64,000 nucleotides of DNA, taken from positions 1 through 64,000 of the forward strand of contig JAUYAO010000054.1 in the NCBI GenBank assembly GCA_030692565.1. The letters run 5' to 3'. A model generated the notes under the pieces. That model searched no databases and was not told the DNA's origin. It saw only the letters and a program-made list of their open reading frames with translations. Shown here piece by piece: positions 7,601-15,968 of this stretch (within the stretch, counting starts at the first letter, position 1; each line of letters begins with the position of its first letter). Both the position numbers and the translations under genes were made by a program. The stretch comes from Nitrospira sp. Lineage in GTDB: Bacteria; Nitrospirota; Nitrospiria; Nitrospirales; Nitrospiraceae.

Positions 7601-9079
7601 CTACGACAAGGCACTCAGAAAAGCCTGTGCCTTGTGCATCGTCTCCTCATATTCTTTGGCGGGATCCGAGTCCGCCACAATCCCGGCTCCGACTTGGAGG
7701 GAGCCCTGTCCTTCAAGGAGTACCAATGTGCGAATGATAATGTTGAAGTCGAGATCCCCGCTCCAGCTTAGATAGCCCATCGACCCGGTATAGGGGCCTC
7801 TCCGCACCGGTTCCAGCTCGTCGATGATTTCCATGCAGCGAATCTTGGGCACGCCGGTAATGGTGCCGCCCGGGAAGACGGCTCTCAATAGATCGAAGCC
7901 TGTTACCTCGGCCCGCAGTTGCCCAGAGATATGCGACACCAGATGGCTGACATGGGAATATTGCTCGATGGACATGAATTCGTCGACGTGGACGGAGCCG
8001 AACTCACACACGCGCCCCAGGTCGTTTCGTTCCAGATCGACGAGCATCAAATGTTCGGCGCGCTCCTTCTCGTTGCCCAGGAGTTCTTTCTGCAGGCGAC
8101 GATCGTCGGAGTCGTCTATGCCTCGCCGCCGGGTGCCGGCGATTGGTCGAGTATCGGCTGAACGGCCCTCCAGCCGAACTAACCGTTCCGGTGATGTGCT
8201 GATCATGCTGGTGTCCCCGGTGCGCAACAGGCCGGAGAACGGGGACGGGTTCATGCGGCGCAAGCGTGCATAGGTTTGGAGCTCTGTCGCGAGTCCTGCC
8301 TGCTTCGTGAAACTGTCGCTTGTGACCGAAAAGCGATGGGAGAGATTGGCCTGATACAAATCACCGGCGGCGATATATTCCTGGCAGCGCCGGACCCGGT
8401 CCATATAGGAGTCCCGGGATTGCTGTGGGTGAAAGCTGACAGGCGCTAAGGAATCCGCCGGCTGAAGGTGGGGCTGAGGCGTGGATACGTGCGCTTCCAA
8501 CGCGGCGAGTCTATCGCAACCCTCCCGGTAGAGCTGCTCTCGGGTCTCTCCGAGGAATCGTTCGAGCGGGGGGCAGAACATGAAATGCCATTCGCCCGAG
8601 GTATGATCAAACGCCGCGACAAGATCATAAAAGGCGAACTCCAAATCTGGAAAATGCCGATCGTCGTCGGCATGGTTCGGCAATGACTCGAATTGCCGCA
8701 CCAGATCGTAACTCAAATAACCCACGGCTCCGCCGAAAAACGGCGGAGTTCCAGGGGGGCGGGAGATGACTGATTGTTGCATCAGGCGCGTAAGAGTTCC
8801 GAACGGGTTCTGGCCGGTTTGTATGTGCCCATCGGCTGAGCGGTTAGTCCAGTCGTGTCGCGTGCCCGAAAAGACTTGGTAGGGATTGGTTGCGAAGAAG
8901 GAGTAGCGTCCGCTGGTTGACGGACCTTTGCCGCTTTCAAAGAGAAACGAGGCCTGTTGGCTTGAGGCAACGCGGGCATACAGCTCGAACGGGCTGGGGG
9001 TCAAGCCTCGCCGGCTTAGGCTCAAGGGTTGCGGGGCTCCGTGCAGAAAGGCTGTGGGGGATGGTCGTGTCGTTGCCAT
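7601..9079 (-). CDS. pabB: Aminodeoxychorismate/anthranilate synthase component I
   Basis: A 492-residue chorismate-utilising enzyme. The C-terminal catalytic domain shows SRDSYMDRVRRCQEYIAAGDLYQANLS, STSPERLVRLEG, LMLVDLERNDLGRVC, FPGGTITGVPK and GPYTGSMGYLS. It would add glutamine-derived ammonia to chorismate with a PabA/TrpG amidotransferase, which is not in this window. The diagnostic tetrad is PIAGT rather than PIKGT. Alanine at this site is typical of anthranilate synthase (TrpE), while lysine is typical of PabB. The adjacent class IV lyase gene argues for PabB, so the reaction is likely p-aminobenzoate synthesis with an atypical active site, but TrpE is possible. Confidence 0.8.
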   Translation of the reverse strand: MATTRPSPTAFLHGAPQPLSLSRRGLTPSPFELYARVASSQQASFLFESGKGPSTSGRYSFFATNPYQVFSGTRHDWTNRSADGHIQTGQNPFGTLTRLMQQSVISRPPGTPPFFGGAVGYLSYDLVRQFESLPNHADDDRHFPDLEFAFYDLVAAFDHTSGEWHFMFCPPLERFLGETREQLYREGCDRLAALEAHVSTPQPHLQPADSLAPVSFHPQQSRDSYMDRVRRCQEYIAAGDLYQANLSHRFSVTSDSFTKQAGLATELQTYARLRRMNPSPFSGLLRTGDTSMISTSPERLVRLEGRSADTRPIAGTRRRGIDDSDDRRLQKELLGNEKERAEHLMLVDLERNDLGRVCEFGSVHVDEFMSIEQYSHVSHLVSHISGQLRAEVTGFDLLRAVFPGGTITGVPKIRCMEIIDELEPVRRGPYTGSMGYLSWSGDLDFNIIIRTLVLLEGQGSLQVGAGIVADSDPAKEYEETMHKAQAFLSALS

Positions 9080-9156
9080 GAATTCAGAAAGTCCGACCGG
9101 TTTTGGTTGGCATACTATACCGTAGCGCTTTCGCGAGAGACAGAGTCTCTAACGGC

Positions 9157-9186
9157 TTGACATTTCAATGAGGATTCTGCTTGAAT
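9157..9186 (+). promoter_or_regulatory. Possible promoter of the atp operon
   Basis: TTGACA at 9157-9162 is a perfect -35. TTGAAT at 9181-9186, 18 bases later, matches the -10 consensus at four of six positions. It lies in the 174-base divergent gap between pabB and the first atp gene and points into the atp genes. The leader would be about 60 bases. Confidence 0.4.
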
Positions 9187-9253
9187 TGCGCGCTCGCAAT
9201 CGGTTGAGTCCTCATTCAGATTCGTGTCTGAGCACTAACCGGCGAGTAACGGA

Positions 9254-9499
9254 ATGCCCCCTTCTCAAGATCCGTTTTATGCGGGGCTCGGCCAGGCGGT
9301 TCGGATTGGAACCGACCTGCTAGCTTCGTTGATCGTCGGAGGCGGGTTGGGCTGGGTGTTGGATACCTACCTCCTTGATTCCACTCCCTGGGGGATGGTG
9401 GTGGGGTTGGTGCTCGGAGTGATCGCCGGGATACGGAACGCATACCGGTCGGCCATGCGGTGGCCAGGTTCACCGCCTGACACAGAAAGTAAAGGGTAG
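9254..9499 (+). CDS. ATP synthase assembly/accessory protein AtpZ/AtpI
   Basis: An 81-residue membrane protein with two hydrophobic helices (about 22-38 and 46-62) and the motif GGGLGWVLDTYLLDSTPWGMVVGLVLGVIAG. That matches the AtpZ/AtpI (F0F1-ATPase subunit, AtpZ-AtpI superfamily) pattern. Members help assemble the c-ring or conduct magnesium/calcium ions. It lies two bases before atpB, at the usual first place of the operon. Whether it is AtpZ or AtpI cannot be settled by eye; the short length and GWVLD motif favour AtpZ. Confidence 0.8.
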   Translation: MPPSQDPFYAGLGQAVRIGTDLLASLIVGGGLGWVLDTYLLDSTPWGMVVGLVLGVIAGIRNAYRSAMRWPGSPPDTESKG

Positions 9500-9501
9500 C
9501 C

Positions 9502-10251
9502 GTGGAAGAAAGTCCGCTTCATCCGTTTGAATTGCATAACTACATTCCTCTCTCTGTTGGTGGGATCGATATCTCCATTAACAAAGCGGTCATCATCATG
9601 TGGGTCGTGGTGGCTCTGGTCGCGTTTTTGATGCTCAAGGCAGGGGCGGCGCGGCAGCTAGTGCCGGGCAAATTGCAGAGCCTGGCGGAGATGCTGGTGG
9701 ATTTCATCCGGGGCATCATCCTGGATACGATGGGGAAGGACGGGATGCGGTTTTTCCCGCTCATCGCCACGTTGTTCCTCTTTATTCTTTTCTGTAATCT
9801 CATCGGGATGATTCCCGGTTCCTATACGGTCACGAGTCAGATCGTCGTGACGGCGGTGTTTGCCTGTGTGGTGTACGGGCTGAGTCTCGTCATGGGGTTT
9901 CTGCTGCACGGCGCCAAGTTCTTGGGGATTCTCGTGCCGCCGGGTACGCCGGGATGGCTCTTGCCGTTGATGATTCCTATCGAATTGATCAGCCAGTTAG
10001 CCCGGCCGATTTCGTTGGCCGTTCGATTGTTTGCCAACATGACGGCCGGACACGTCATTCTCGGGGTGCTCTTTGGCTTGGCGATCAGCGGCGGGCTGCT
10101 TATCGGCTGGTTGCCGTTTGCGTTCACGATTGCGATGAACGGGTTGGAAGTCGGCATTGCGTTTATTCAAGCCTATATTTTTACCGTGTTGACGTGCGTC
10201 TATTTGGGCGACGCATTCCATCTGCACGGCCATGATGACCACGCGCATTGA
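9502..10251 (+). CDS. atpB: ATP synthase Fo subunit a
   Basis: A 249-residue integral membrane subunit that forms the two half-channels for protons against the c-ring. It begins with GTG two bases after the upstream stop. The essential arginine is R175 in PISLAVRLFANMTAGH. The conserved NGLEVGIAFIQAYIFTVL helix follows, and a His-rich tail (HLHGHDDHAH) closes the protein. About five to six membrane segments are visible. It stands first of the core Fo genes, followed 36 bases later by the c subunit. Confidence 0.95.
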   Translation: MEESPLHPFELHNYIPLSVGGIDISINKAVIIMWVVVALVAFLMLKAGAARQLVPGKLQSLAEMLVDFIRGIILDTMGKDGMRFFPLIATLFLFILFCNLIGMIPGSYTVTSQIVVTAVFACVVYGLSLVMGFLLHGAKFLGILVPPGTPGWLLPLMIPIELISQLARPISLAVRLFANMTAGHVILGVLFGLAISGGLLIGWLPFAFTIAMNGLEVGIAFIQAYIFTVLTCVYLGDAFHLHGHDDHAH

Positions 10252-10287
10252 TCGCGTCTCAACCAGACAAGGGAGGAGTAGGACACA

Positions 10288-10518
10288 ATGGATTCAGCAG
10301 CAGCAGCATTGTTGGGTATGGGATTGGCGGCGGCGGGTTTTGCCGGTGCCGGTGTCGGAATCGGGTACATCTTCGGCAAGATGATTGAAGCCGTGGCCCG
10401 CCAGCCTGAAGCGGAAGCTCGCGTCGGTAAGTACATGTGGATCGGGTTCGCGCTCGTGGAAGCCATCGCGCTCTACGGGCTCGTCATCGCGTTCATCATC
10501 ATGGGGCTTCGCAAGTAA
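10288..10518 (+). CDS. atpE: ATP synthase Fo subunit c
   Basis: A 76-residue hairpin of two hydrophobic helices joined by the polar loop ARQPEAE. The ion-binding acid is E58 in FALVEAIALYG. The residue after it is alanine rather than the serine/threonine typical of Na+ c-rings, and no helix-1 glutamine stands in the usual place, so proton coupling is expected. A strong GGGAGGAG lies upstream, in keeping with the high output needed for a multi-copy ring. The N-terminal AAAALLGMGLAAAGFAGAGVGIG glycine/alanine ridge is the packing surface. Confidence 0.95.
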   Translation: MDSAAAALLGMGLAAAGFAGAGVGIGYIFGKMIEAVARQPEAEARVGKYMWIGFALVEAIALYGLVIAFIIMGLRK

Positions 10519-10592
10519 GGACGGGGATAGGCCGAGCCTGCGGTGTGGCGCCTTGGCGCTCAGCCTCAACCTCAACTTGTTGGGAGTGAACA

Positions 10593-11096
10593 ATGCCGCA
10601 GTTTGAATCGAGTTTTTTCTCGTCGCTGATTTTCTGGGAGATTCTGTCCTTCGGGATTCTGTTCTTCGTGCTCTATAAGTTTGCCTTTCCCGGCATCCTG
10701 AGCGTCCTCGAAGAACGGGAGAAGAAGATCAAGGACAGCCTCGACCAGGCTGAACGTCACCGCGCAGAGTCTGAGCGTGCGCTGAAGACCTATGAGGCGA
10801 AGCTCAGTGCAGCGGCGAAGGAAGCCGAGGCCATTCTGGCGGCGGCTCAGGAGCGGGCACAGCGCCTGCTGGATGAAAACGAACAGCGGATGAGCACGGA
10901 GGCGGAGCGCATCAAGGGCGAGGCCACGCGCGAGATCGATCATGAGCGCCGGAAGGCCGTGCAGGACATCCGCAATCAGACCACGGAGTTGGCGCTGATG
11001 GTAGCGGAGAAAGTGGTGCAGCGCAGTCTCGCGGATGCCGATCACCGAAAGTTCGCCGACGAAGCGCTCAGCGCCCTCTCGAAGTCTCACTCCTAA
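10593..11096 (+). CDS. atpF: ATP synthase Fo subunit b
   Basis: A 167-residue peripheral-stalk subunit. One N-terminal membrane helix (FFSSLIFWEILSFGILFFVLYKFAF) is followed by a long charged helix (EEREKKIKDSLDQAERHRAESERAL...), the dimeric coiled coil linking Fo to F1. Unexpectedly, the gene is not followed by atpH-A-G-D-C: the next gene is a convergent larE 17 bases away. The F1 genes must lie elsewhere, so this is a split ATP synthase locus. Confidence 0.92.
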   Translation: MPQFESSFFSSLIFWEILSFGILFFVLYKFAFPGILSVLEEREKKIKDSLDQAERHRAESERALKTYEAKLSAAAKEAEAILAAAQERAQRLLDENEQRMSTEAERIKGEATREIDHERRKAVQDIRNQTTELALMVAEKVVQRSLADADHRKFADEALSALSKSHS

Positions 11097-11112
11097 TCAA
11101 GTTTCGTTTGCT

Positions 11113-11940
11113 CTACTTGGCCGGGCGCGGTGGGTCTATGCTCACCCCGCCCGGCCGATACCCTTCCAAGTCAATCGTCACAAACCGAAAGCCGAGTTCC
11201 TTCACGCGTCGGCTGATTCTCGTCCCTCGTTCTCCCTCGAGCATTCGAGCCAGTTCATTCTGACCGACTTCGATTCTGGCGATTTCGCCGTGATCGCGCA
11301 CACGGCAGTGCCGGAACCCTTCTGCAAACAGGACCTCTTCGGCCTGCTCCACCCGGCTGAGCTTTTCTCTCGTGATCGTGATGCCTCTGGGGATGCGTGA
11401 GGACAGGCAGGCGGCAGCTGGTTTGTCCCAGTTCGAGAGCCCCAAGTCTTTCGCAAGCCGTCGAATGTCTGATTTGGTAAGCCCAGCTTCCAGCAGCGGG
11501 CTGCGAACGCCCCATTCGCGTGCGGCCTTGATGCCGGGACGATCATCGCCCAGATCGTCGAGATTGGTTCCGTCCACGATGACGGCCGACGCATACGTTT
11601 CTCTCAGCGTGCCCAGCAATTGGTAGAGGTCGGTCTTACAATGAAAACAGCGATCGGCATCGTTCTCGGTAAAAGCAGGGATTGTCAACTGGTCGGTATG
11701 CACCAACTCATGGCGCGCGCCGATTTCCTTCGCGACGCGGGTGGCTGTTTCCAGTTCGATCGCTGGGAAGGTCGGTGAAATGGCCGTGAGACCCACGGCG
11801 GAATCTCCGAGTTCGTCGTGGGCGACTTTCAGGACGAATGTGCTGTCGATCCCGCCTGAATAGGCGACCAGGACGGAATCCATGGCCGCAATGATCTCGC
11901 GCAGATGCAGAAGCTTGTGTTCGAGCGGATGAGGTTGCAT
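11113..11940 (-). CDS. larE: ATP-dependent sulfur transferase LarE
   Basis: A 275-residue PP-loop enzyme. The pyrophosphatase loop is YSGGIDST (27-34). LarE adenylates and sulfurates the carboxylates of the pyridinium precursor of the nickel-pincer nucleotide, the cofactor of lactate racemase and related enzymes. C178 in KPAAACLSSRIPRG corresponds to the cysteine sacrificed in the Lactiplantibacillus enzyme. A second pair, C98 and C101 in RCFHCK, makes a three-cysteine set of the kind reported to bind an iron-sulfur cluster in catalytic LarE forms; this use is inferred. No larB, larC or larA is adjacent, so the cofactor client is unknown. Confidence 0.85.
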   Translation of the reverse strand: MQPHPLEHKLLHLREIIAAMDSVLVAYSGGIDSTFVLKVAHDELGDSAVGLTAISPTFPAIELETATRVAKEIGARHELVHTDQLTIPAFTENDADRCFHCKTDLYQLLGTLRETYASAVIVDGTNLDDLGDDRPGIKAAREWGVRSPLLEAGLTKSDIRRLAKDLGLSNWDKPAAACLSSRIPRGITITREKLSRVEQAEEVLFAEGFRHCRVRDHGEIARIEVGQNELARMLEGERGTRISRRVKELGFRFVTIDLEGYRPGGVSIDPPRPAK

Positions 11941-11964
11941 AGCGGCACAGTGCCGGGGAGTCTG

Positions 11965-13341
11965 TTACTGGCGGACCTTGGCTTTGGCCACGTTGCCAAC
12001 CACGACGAGCGCATAGTGCTGCGGGTCGAGGTATTGTTTCGCCACGCGAAGGACGTCGTCTTTCGTGACGCGCTCGATCCATTTCTGGTACTGGCTGAAA
12101 TATTCGAATCCCAGTCCGTAGTACTCAACCTGTGCCAGCACCTGGGCCAGCTTGGCGGTTGAGTCGAGGCGGAGCGGAAAGCTGCCCATGAGGAATGACT
12201 TTGCTTCCGATAGTTCCTGGTCGCTGACCGGGCTGTCGCGGATCCCTTTGATTTCCGTCAGCACGCCTGCAATAGCCTGGTTCGTGGCTTCGGTTCTCGT
12301 TTGAAGATTTACCCAGAACGAGCCGGGGAGCATGCGCGCGTCGTAGTGGCTCATGATTCCGTAGGCAAGTCCCTGCTTGTCGCGGATCGAGTCCATGAGC
12401 CGGGACGAAAACCCTCCGGCCCCCAGAATATGGTTCATGACGGTGACGGCGTAGTAGTCGGGGTTATTCCGGCTAATGCCCCCGTGGCCGAGGACAATCG
12501 TGGATTGAGTCAAGTCCTTCTCAATGAGCTGAACCGCCTTCTTCTCCACCGCTGCCGGTTTCTTTGTCGTGCGGGTCTGGGGGTTGCCCTTCTTCCATGA
12601 GCCGAAATGGTTTTGCACAAGGGCCGTAGCTTGTTCGACGGAAAGATCCCCCACAATGGTCAGAATCACCTGATTGGGGAGATATTCCTTCGCATAGAAG
12701 CTCTGGACGTCTGCCAGCGTAATCTTGCCCACGGTGTCTTCGGTGCCTTGTGCTGGCCATCGATAGGGATGATTGTGAAAGACCAGCTGGTTGAAAGCCT
12801 TCATCGCCACATGACCGGGATCGTCGTTGTCGCTGGAAATTTCTCCCAGGATCTGTGAGCGCACCCGCTCGAATTCGTGCTTGGGGAAGGCGGGATGCAT
12901 CAACACATCGGCGAGGAGCGCAAAGCCTAGGTCGATATCTTTTTTCAGCACGCGCGCTGAGGCGGTCGTGAAGTCCTCTCCGGCTTTCGCTTCCAGTGAT
13001 CCGCCGATGAAATCGATTTGTTCTGCCAGTTGTTTCGAGGATCGGCTGGTGGTTCCCTCATCCAAAAGACTGGCGACGAGATTCGCGACGCCGGCTTTCT
13101 CAGGAGGATCGTAGGCCGATCCGGTCTTGACCAGGGCATGAATCTCCACGATCGGGAGAAAGTGCTGCTCTAGGACCAGGACGGTCATCCCGTTCGGCGT
13201 GGTGAATTTTATCGGCGTGATATCAGCCGCATATAGGGTCGTGGCGAGGGAGAAGAGGGCGGTCGTGAGCAGCAGTGCGCCGGTACGACGCCATTGGCTC
13301 ACCCGAGTGAATGGTCCTTTTGATGCAGTCGTGGCCATCAT
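11965..13341 (-). CDS. M16-family peptidase-like protein, inactive subunit
   Basis: A 458-residue secreted protein with a signal peptide (RTGALLLTTALFSLATTLYAAD). It has the M16 fold: an N-terminal domain with the beta-alpha pattern and a C-terminal LGAGGFSSRLMDSIRDKQGLAYGIMSHYD. The zinc motif HxxEH is missing, with LVASLLDEGT in its place. This is typical of the non-catalytic partner in bacterial M16 heterodimers, which closes the chamber. It starts two bases after the stop of the next M16 gene (13344-14717), which has the motif, so the two surely work as a pair. Confidence 0.88.
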   Translation of the reverse strand: MMATTASKGPFTRVSQWRRTGALLLTTALFSLATTLYAADITPIKFTTPNGMTVLVLEQHFLPIVEIHALVKTGSAYDPPEKAGVANLVASLLDEGTTSRSSKQLAEQIDFIGGSLEAKAGEDFTTASARVLKKDIDLGFALLADVLMHPAFPKHEFERVRSQILGEISSDNDDPGHVAMKAFNQLVFHNHPYRWPAQGTEDTVGKITLADVQSFYAKEYLPNQVILTIVGDLSVEQATALVQNHFGSWKKGNPQTRTTKKPAAVEKKAVQLIEKDLTQSTIVLGHGGISRNNPDYYAVTVMNHILGAGGFSSRLMDSIRDKQGLAYGIMSHYDARMLPGSFWVNLQTRTEATNQAIAGVLTEIKGIRDSPVSDQELSEAKSFLMGSFPLRLDSTAKLAQVLAQVEYYGLGFEYFSQYQKWIERVTKDDVLRVAKQYLDPQHYALVVVGNVAKAKVRQ

Positions 13342-13343
13342 GA

Positions 13344-14717
13344 TCAGGGCTTTCCGGCATGTGCGGCGGTCGGTTGGGGCTCTGCCGCTTTAGGCGGTTG
13401 AGGAATCAGAATGCCGACTGTCCGGTTGTCGGGATTCAGGTATTGCTTGGCCACTCGTTGAATGTCTTTGGCGGTGACCGCGCGGATGCGCTCTAAAAAT
13501 TGATCGACTCGCCGCCAGCCGGCTCCGATGGATTCTGATTGACCCAGCAACATGGCGTATCGAAAGTTCGAATCCTGTTCAAATACGTGGGAGGCTTCCA
13601 CCTGATTCTTCGCCCGCTGCAGTTCCAATTCGGTCGGCGGCTCGTTCTGGAGTCGGGTGATTTCGCGATACAGCGCGTCCTCGACCGACTCCACTTTGGC
13701 GCCAGGATTCACCAGGGCATAGAAGTAGAACAGGCTGGGATCGGTCTGCATCAGGCTGTATTCGGCCCCGACGGCCAGGGAATTCTTTTGATCGTAGACG
13801 AGGCTCTGATAGAGGCGCGAACTTTTTCCATGCGACAGGATCGACTCCAGAATGTCCAGGGCGTAGGAGTCGTCGCTGGAATAATTCGGCACGCGGAACC
13901 CCAGCATGACGAAGGGGACTTGCGCCTCACGTTTTAAGAGAAAACGCCGTTCGCCGCGCTGCTCCGGCTCGACCGCCAGCGTGGCCTTCGGACTCGGACC
14001 CTTGGGAATCGGTTCGAAGAGGTGCTTGATGGTCGGGAGTAAAGAGTCCGCCTTGATATCGCCCACCACGATCAGCGTGGCATTATTCGGCGAATAGTAG
14101 GTGTCGTAGTGGCGCTGCAAATCGTCCAGCGACATGGCATCTAAGTCGGCGAACCAACCGATGACCGGCCAGTGGTAGGGGTGGCTGAAATAGGCCTGCG
14201 CGAAGAGCGCCTCGACTAGAGCCCCTTGGGGATCGTCTTCCGTGCGCAGCCGGCGTTCTTCCTTCACAACTTCGCGCTCGGTTTGAAACTCGTTGTTGTC
14301 GAGGATCAGTCCCTGCATCCGATCCGCTTCCATTTCCAAAGCGAGCTCGACGCGATCGGCTGCGAGGTTCTCAAAGTAGGCGGTAAAATCCTGGCTGGTA
14401 AAGGCGTTATCGACACCGCCGTTTTTCCGGATGATCCGGGAAAAGGAGCCCTTTGGATACTTCGCCGTGCCTTTGAACATCATGTGTTCGAGCATATGGG
14501 ACAGCCCGGCTCGGCCCATCACTTCATTGCGCGAACCCACTTTGTACCAGACCTGTACGGTCGCGACGGGGGCCTTCGGGACCTCCACGAGCAGGACTTT
14601 CATTCCGTTGGACAAGAGATATTCGTGTGGCTCAGCGGCGTAGATCGTGCCTGCCCACAGGCAGAGAGTGAGTACGGTGAACAGGATTGATCGGTGACGG
14701 TGGTGTTGTGACTTCAT
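13344..14717 (-). CDS. M16-family zinc peptidase, catalytic subunit
   Basis: A 457-residue secreted protease. From the ATG at 14717 the protein has an ideal signal peptide (SILFTVLTLCLWAGTIYAAE). An ATG eight codons earlier (14741) is equally open and sits next to the rlmN stop. The zinc-binding HxxEH is seen in GLSHMLEHMMFKGT, followed by the distal glutamate in EREVVKEERRLR. These periplasmic or outer-membrane-associated peptidases degrade short peptides. It is upstream of, and coupled to, the motif-less M16 subunit. The C-terminus is proline/alanine rich (QPPKAAEPQPTAAHAGKP). Confidence 0.9.
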   Translation of the reverse strand: MKSQHHRHRSILFTVLTLCLWAGTIYAAEPHEYLLSNGMKVLLVEVPKAPVATVQVWYKVGSRNEVMGRAGLSHMLEHMMFKGTAKYPKGSFSRIIRKNGGVDNAFTSQDFTAYFENLAADRVELALEMEADRMQGLILDNNEFQTEREVVKEERRLRTEDDPQGALVEALFAQAYFSHPYHWPVIGWFADLDAMSLDDLQRHYDTYYSPNNATLIVVGDIKADSLLPTIKHLFEPIPKGPSPKATLAVEPEQRGERRFLLKREAQVPFVMLGFRVPNYSSDDSYALDILESILSHGKSSRLYQSLVYDQKNSLAVGAEYSLMQTDPSLFYFYALVNPGAKVESVEDALYREITRLQNEPPTELELQRAKNQVEASHVFEQDSNFRYAMLLGQSESIGAGWRRVDQFLERIRAVTAKDIQRVAKQYLNPDNRTVGILIPQPPKAAEPQPTAAHAGKP

Positions 14718-14742
14718 AATTGGGTGAGTCGCACGAGGCATG

Positions 14743-15849
14743 CTAACAACGGGATTCGATTTGTGTCAAGGCAACCGAGACCTGTCCGGCCGGAATATTG
14801 CCCAATTGGCCGCAAGCTCCCAGCACGTCGCGCCCCCGGCTTTTGCGAATGAACGCGTCGATGCCGGCGCGGGTCAGTATGGCCTGGAACGTGAAGATGC
14901 GGTCATCGGTTGGGCGGCGGAAGGCGTTTCCGGGAAACTCGTTGAACGGAATCAGGTTCACTTTACTCCGGATGCCTGCGAGCAGCTTCACGAGGCGCCG
15001 GGCATCGTCATCGCTGTCGTTTGCCCCGGCGAGCAAGACGTATTCAAACGTCAACCGCCGCATGGGAGGGAGCGGATATCGCCGGCAGGCGGCCATAAGG
15101 GTCTTGAGCGAGGCGATCTGGCTGGCTGCCGGCATCAACCGTTGCCGCTGTTCCTCTGTCGTGCCGTTCAAAGAAATCGCCAGATTCACCCCCAGCGCGG
15201 CCACATCTTTCAGCCGGGTGGCAAGTCCCGCGGTCGAAACCGTAATGCGACGCGGCGACCAGCCCAGTCCCCATGATTTGTTTGTCAGGCACCGGATTGC
15301 GGCGGACAGCGCCTCACTATTCGCCAGCGGTTCGCCCATGCCCATGAACACAAGGTTGGTGAGCCGTTCTTCGCCGGTGAGTTGATCCTGAGCCGTCAGG
15401 ACCTGATCGACGATCTCATGCGTTTTGAGATTGCGTTTCAGCCCCATCGTGCCGGTCAGGCAGAAGCCGCAGTCCAGCATGCAGCCGACCTGCGTTGAGA
15501 CGCAGAGCGTCAGCCGGTCTTCATCGGGGATGAGCACCGTTTCAATGCGAAGGTCATCGTCCAAGGTCAGGAGTAGTTTGCGCGTGCCGTCGGACGATTG
15601 GAGCACGGTGCAGTTCTGAGTGCGCTGAATCGTTGCGACGGTTGCCAGCTTCTCACGATCGTTCTGCGAGAGATCGGTCATCTGAGCGATGGACCGAGCC
15701 CGGCGCTGATACAGCCAGCGAAGAATCTGCCCGGTCCGATACCCGGGCCAGCCGAACTCGCGAACAAGCGTGGCCATCTGGATCTCGGTCAGACTCAGTA
15801 AGTTTGTTTGCGGGCGCGAAGGTTCAGGCATGGACATGTCTACGTTCAT
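14743..15849 (-). CDS. rlmN: Dual-specificity RNA methyltransferase RlmN
   Basis: A radical-SAM enzyme of about 368 residues that methylates C2 of A2503 in 23S rRNA (and A37 in some tRNAs). The cluster motif is CMLDCGFC, with GMGEPLAN, RRITVSTAGL and INLAISLNGT. The C-terminal cysteine that forms the methyl-carrier/resolving pair lies in RKSRGRDVLGACGQL. A TTG is open at 15882 and further ATGs at 15849, 15837 and 15831; none has a good ribosome site, so the start is uncertain. It is divergent from the Slt gene and followed directly by the M16 pair. Confidence 0.93.
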   Translation of the reverse strand: MNVDMSMPEPSRPQTNLLSLTEIQMATLVREFGWPGYRTGQILRWLYQRRARSIAQMTDLSQNDREKLATVATIQRTQNCTVLQSSDGTRKLLLTLDDDLRIETVLIPDEDRLTLCVSTQVGCMLDCGFCLTGTMGLKRNLKTHEIVDQVLTAQDQLTGEERLTNLVFMGMGEPLANSEALSAAIRCLTNKSWGLGWSPRRITVSTAGLATRLKDVAALGVNLAISLNGTTEEQRQRLMPAASQIASLKTLMAACRRYPLPPMRRLTFEYVLLAGANDSDDDARRLVKLLAGIRSKVNLIPFNEFPGNAFRRPTDDRIFTFQAILTRAGIDAFIRKSRGRDVLGACGQLGNIPAGQVSVALTQIESRC

Positions 15850-15968
15850 TGATGAGGGCAGAGTATCACAGGGTGGGGACAATCGGCAGCATTCGTTCTG
15901 CTAAAAGCCTGGAATCAAGCTCTATCCCTCCTACCCCTGCGGTCTATAATGTGTTACTACTTTTGGCT

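Noticed and set aside
13560-13580. GTTCGAATCC, a tRNA T-loop-like string
   Set aside because: Lies within the M16 peptidase gene and no acceptor or anticodon stem can be formed around it.
15633-15968. 112-codon N-terminal extension of the Slt transglycosylase
   Set aside because: It is antisense to rlmN and would bury the signal peptide that starts at 15969.
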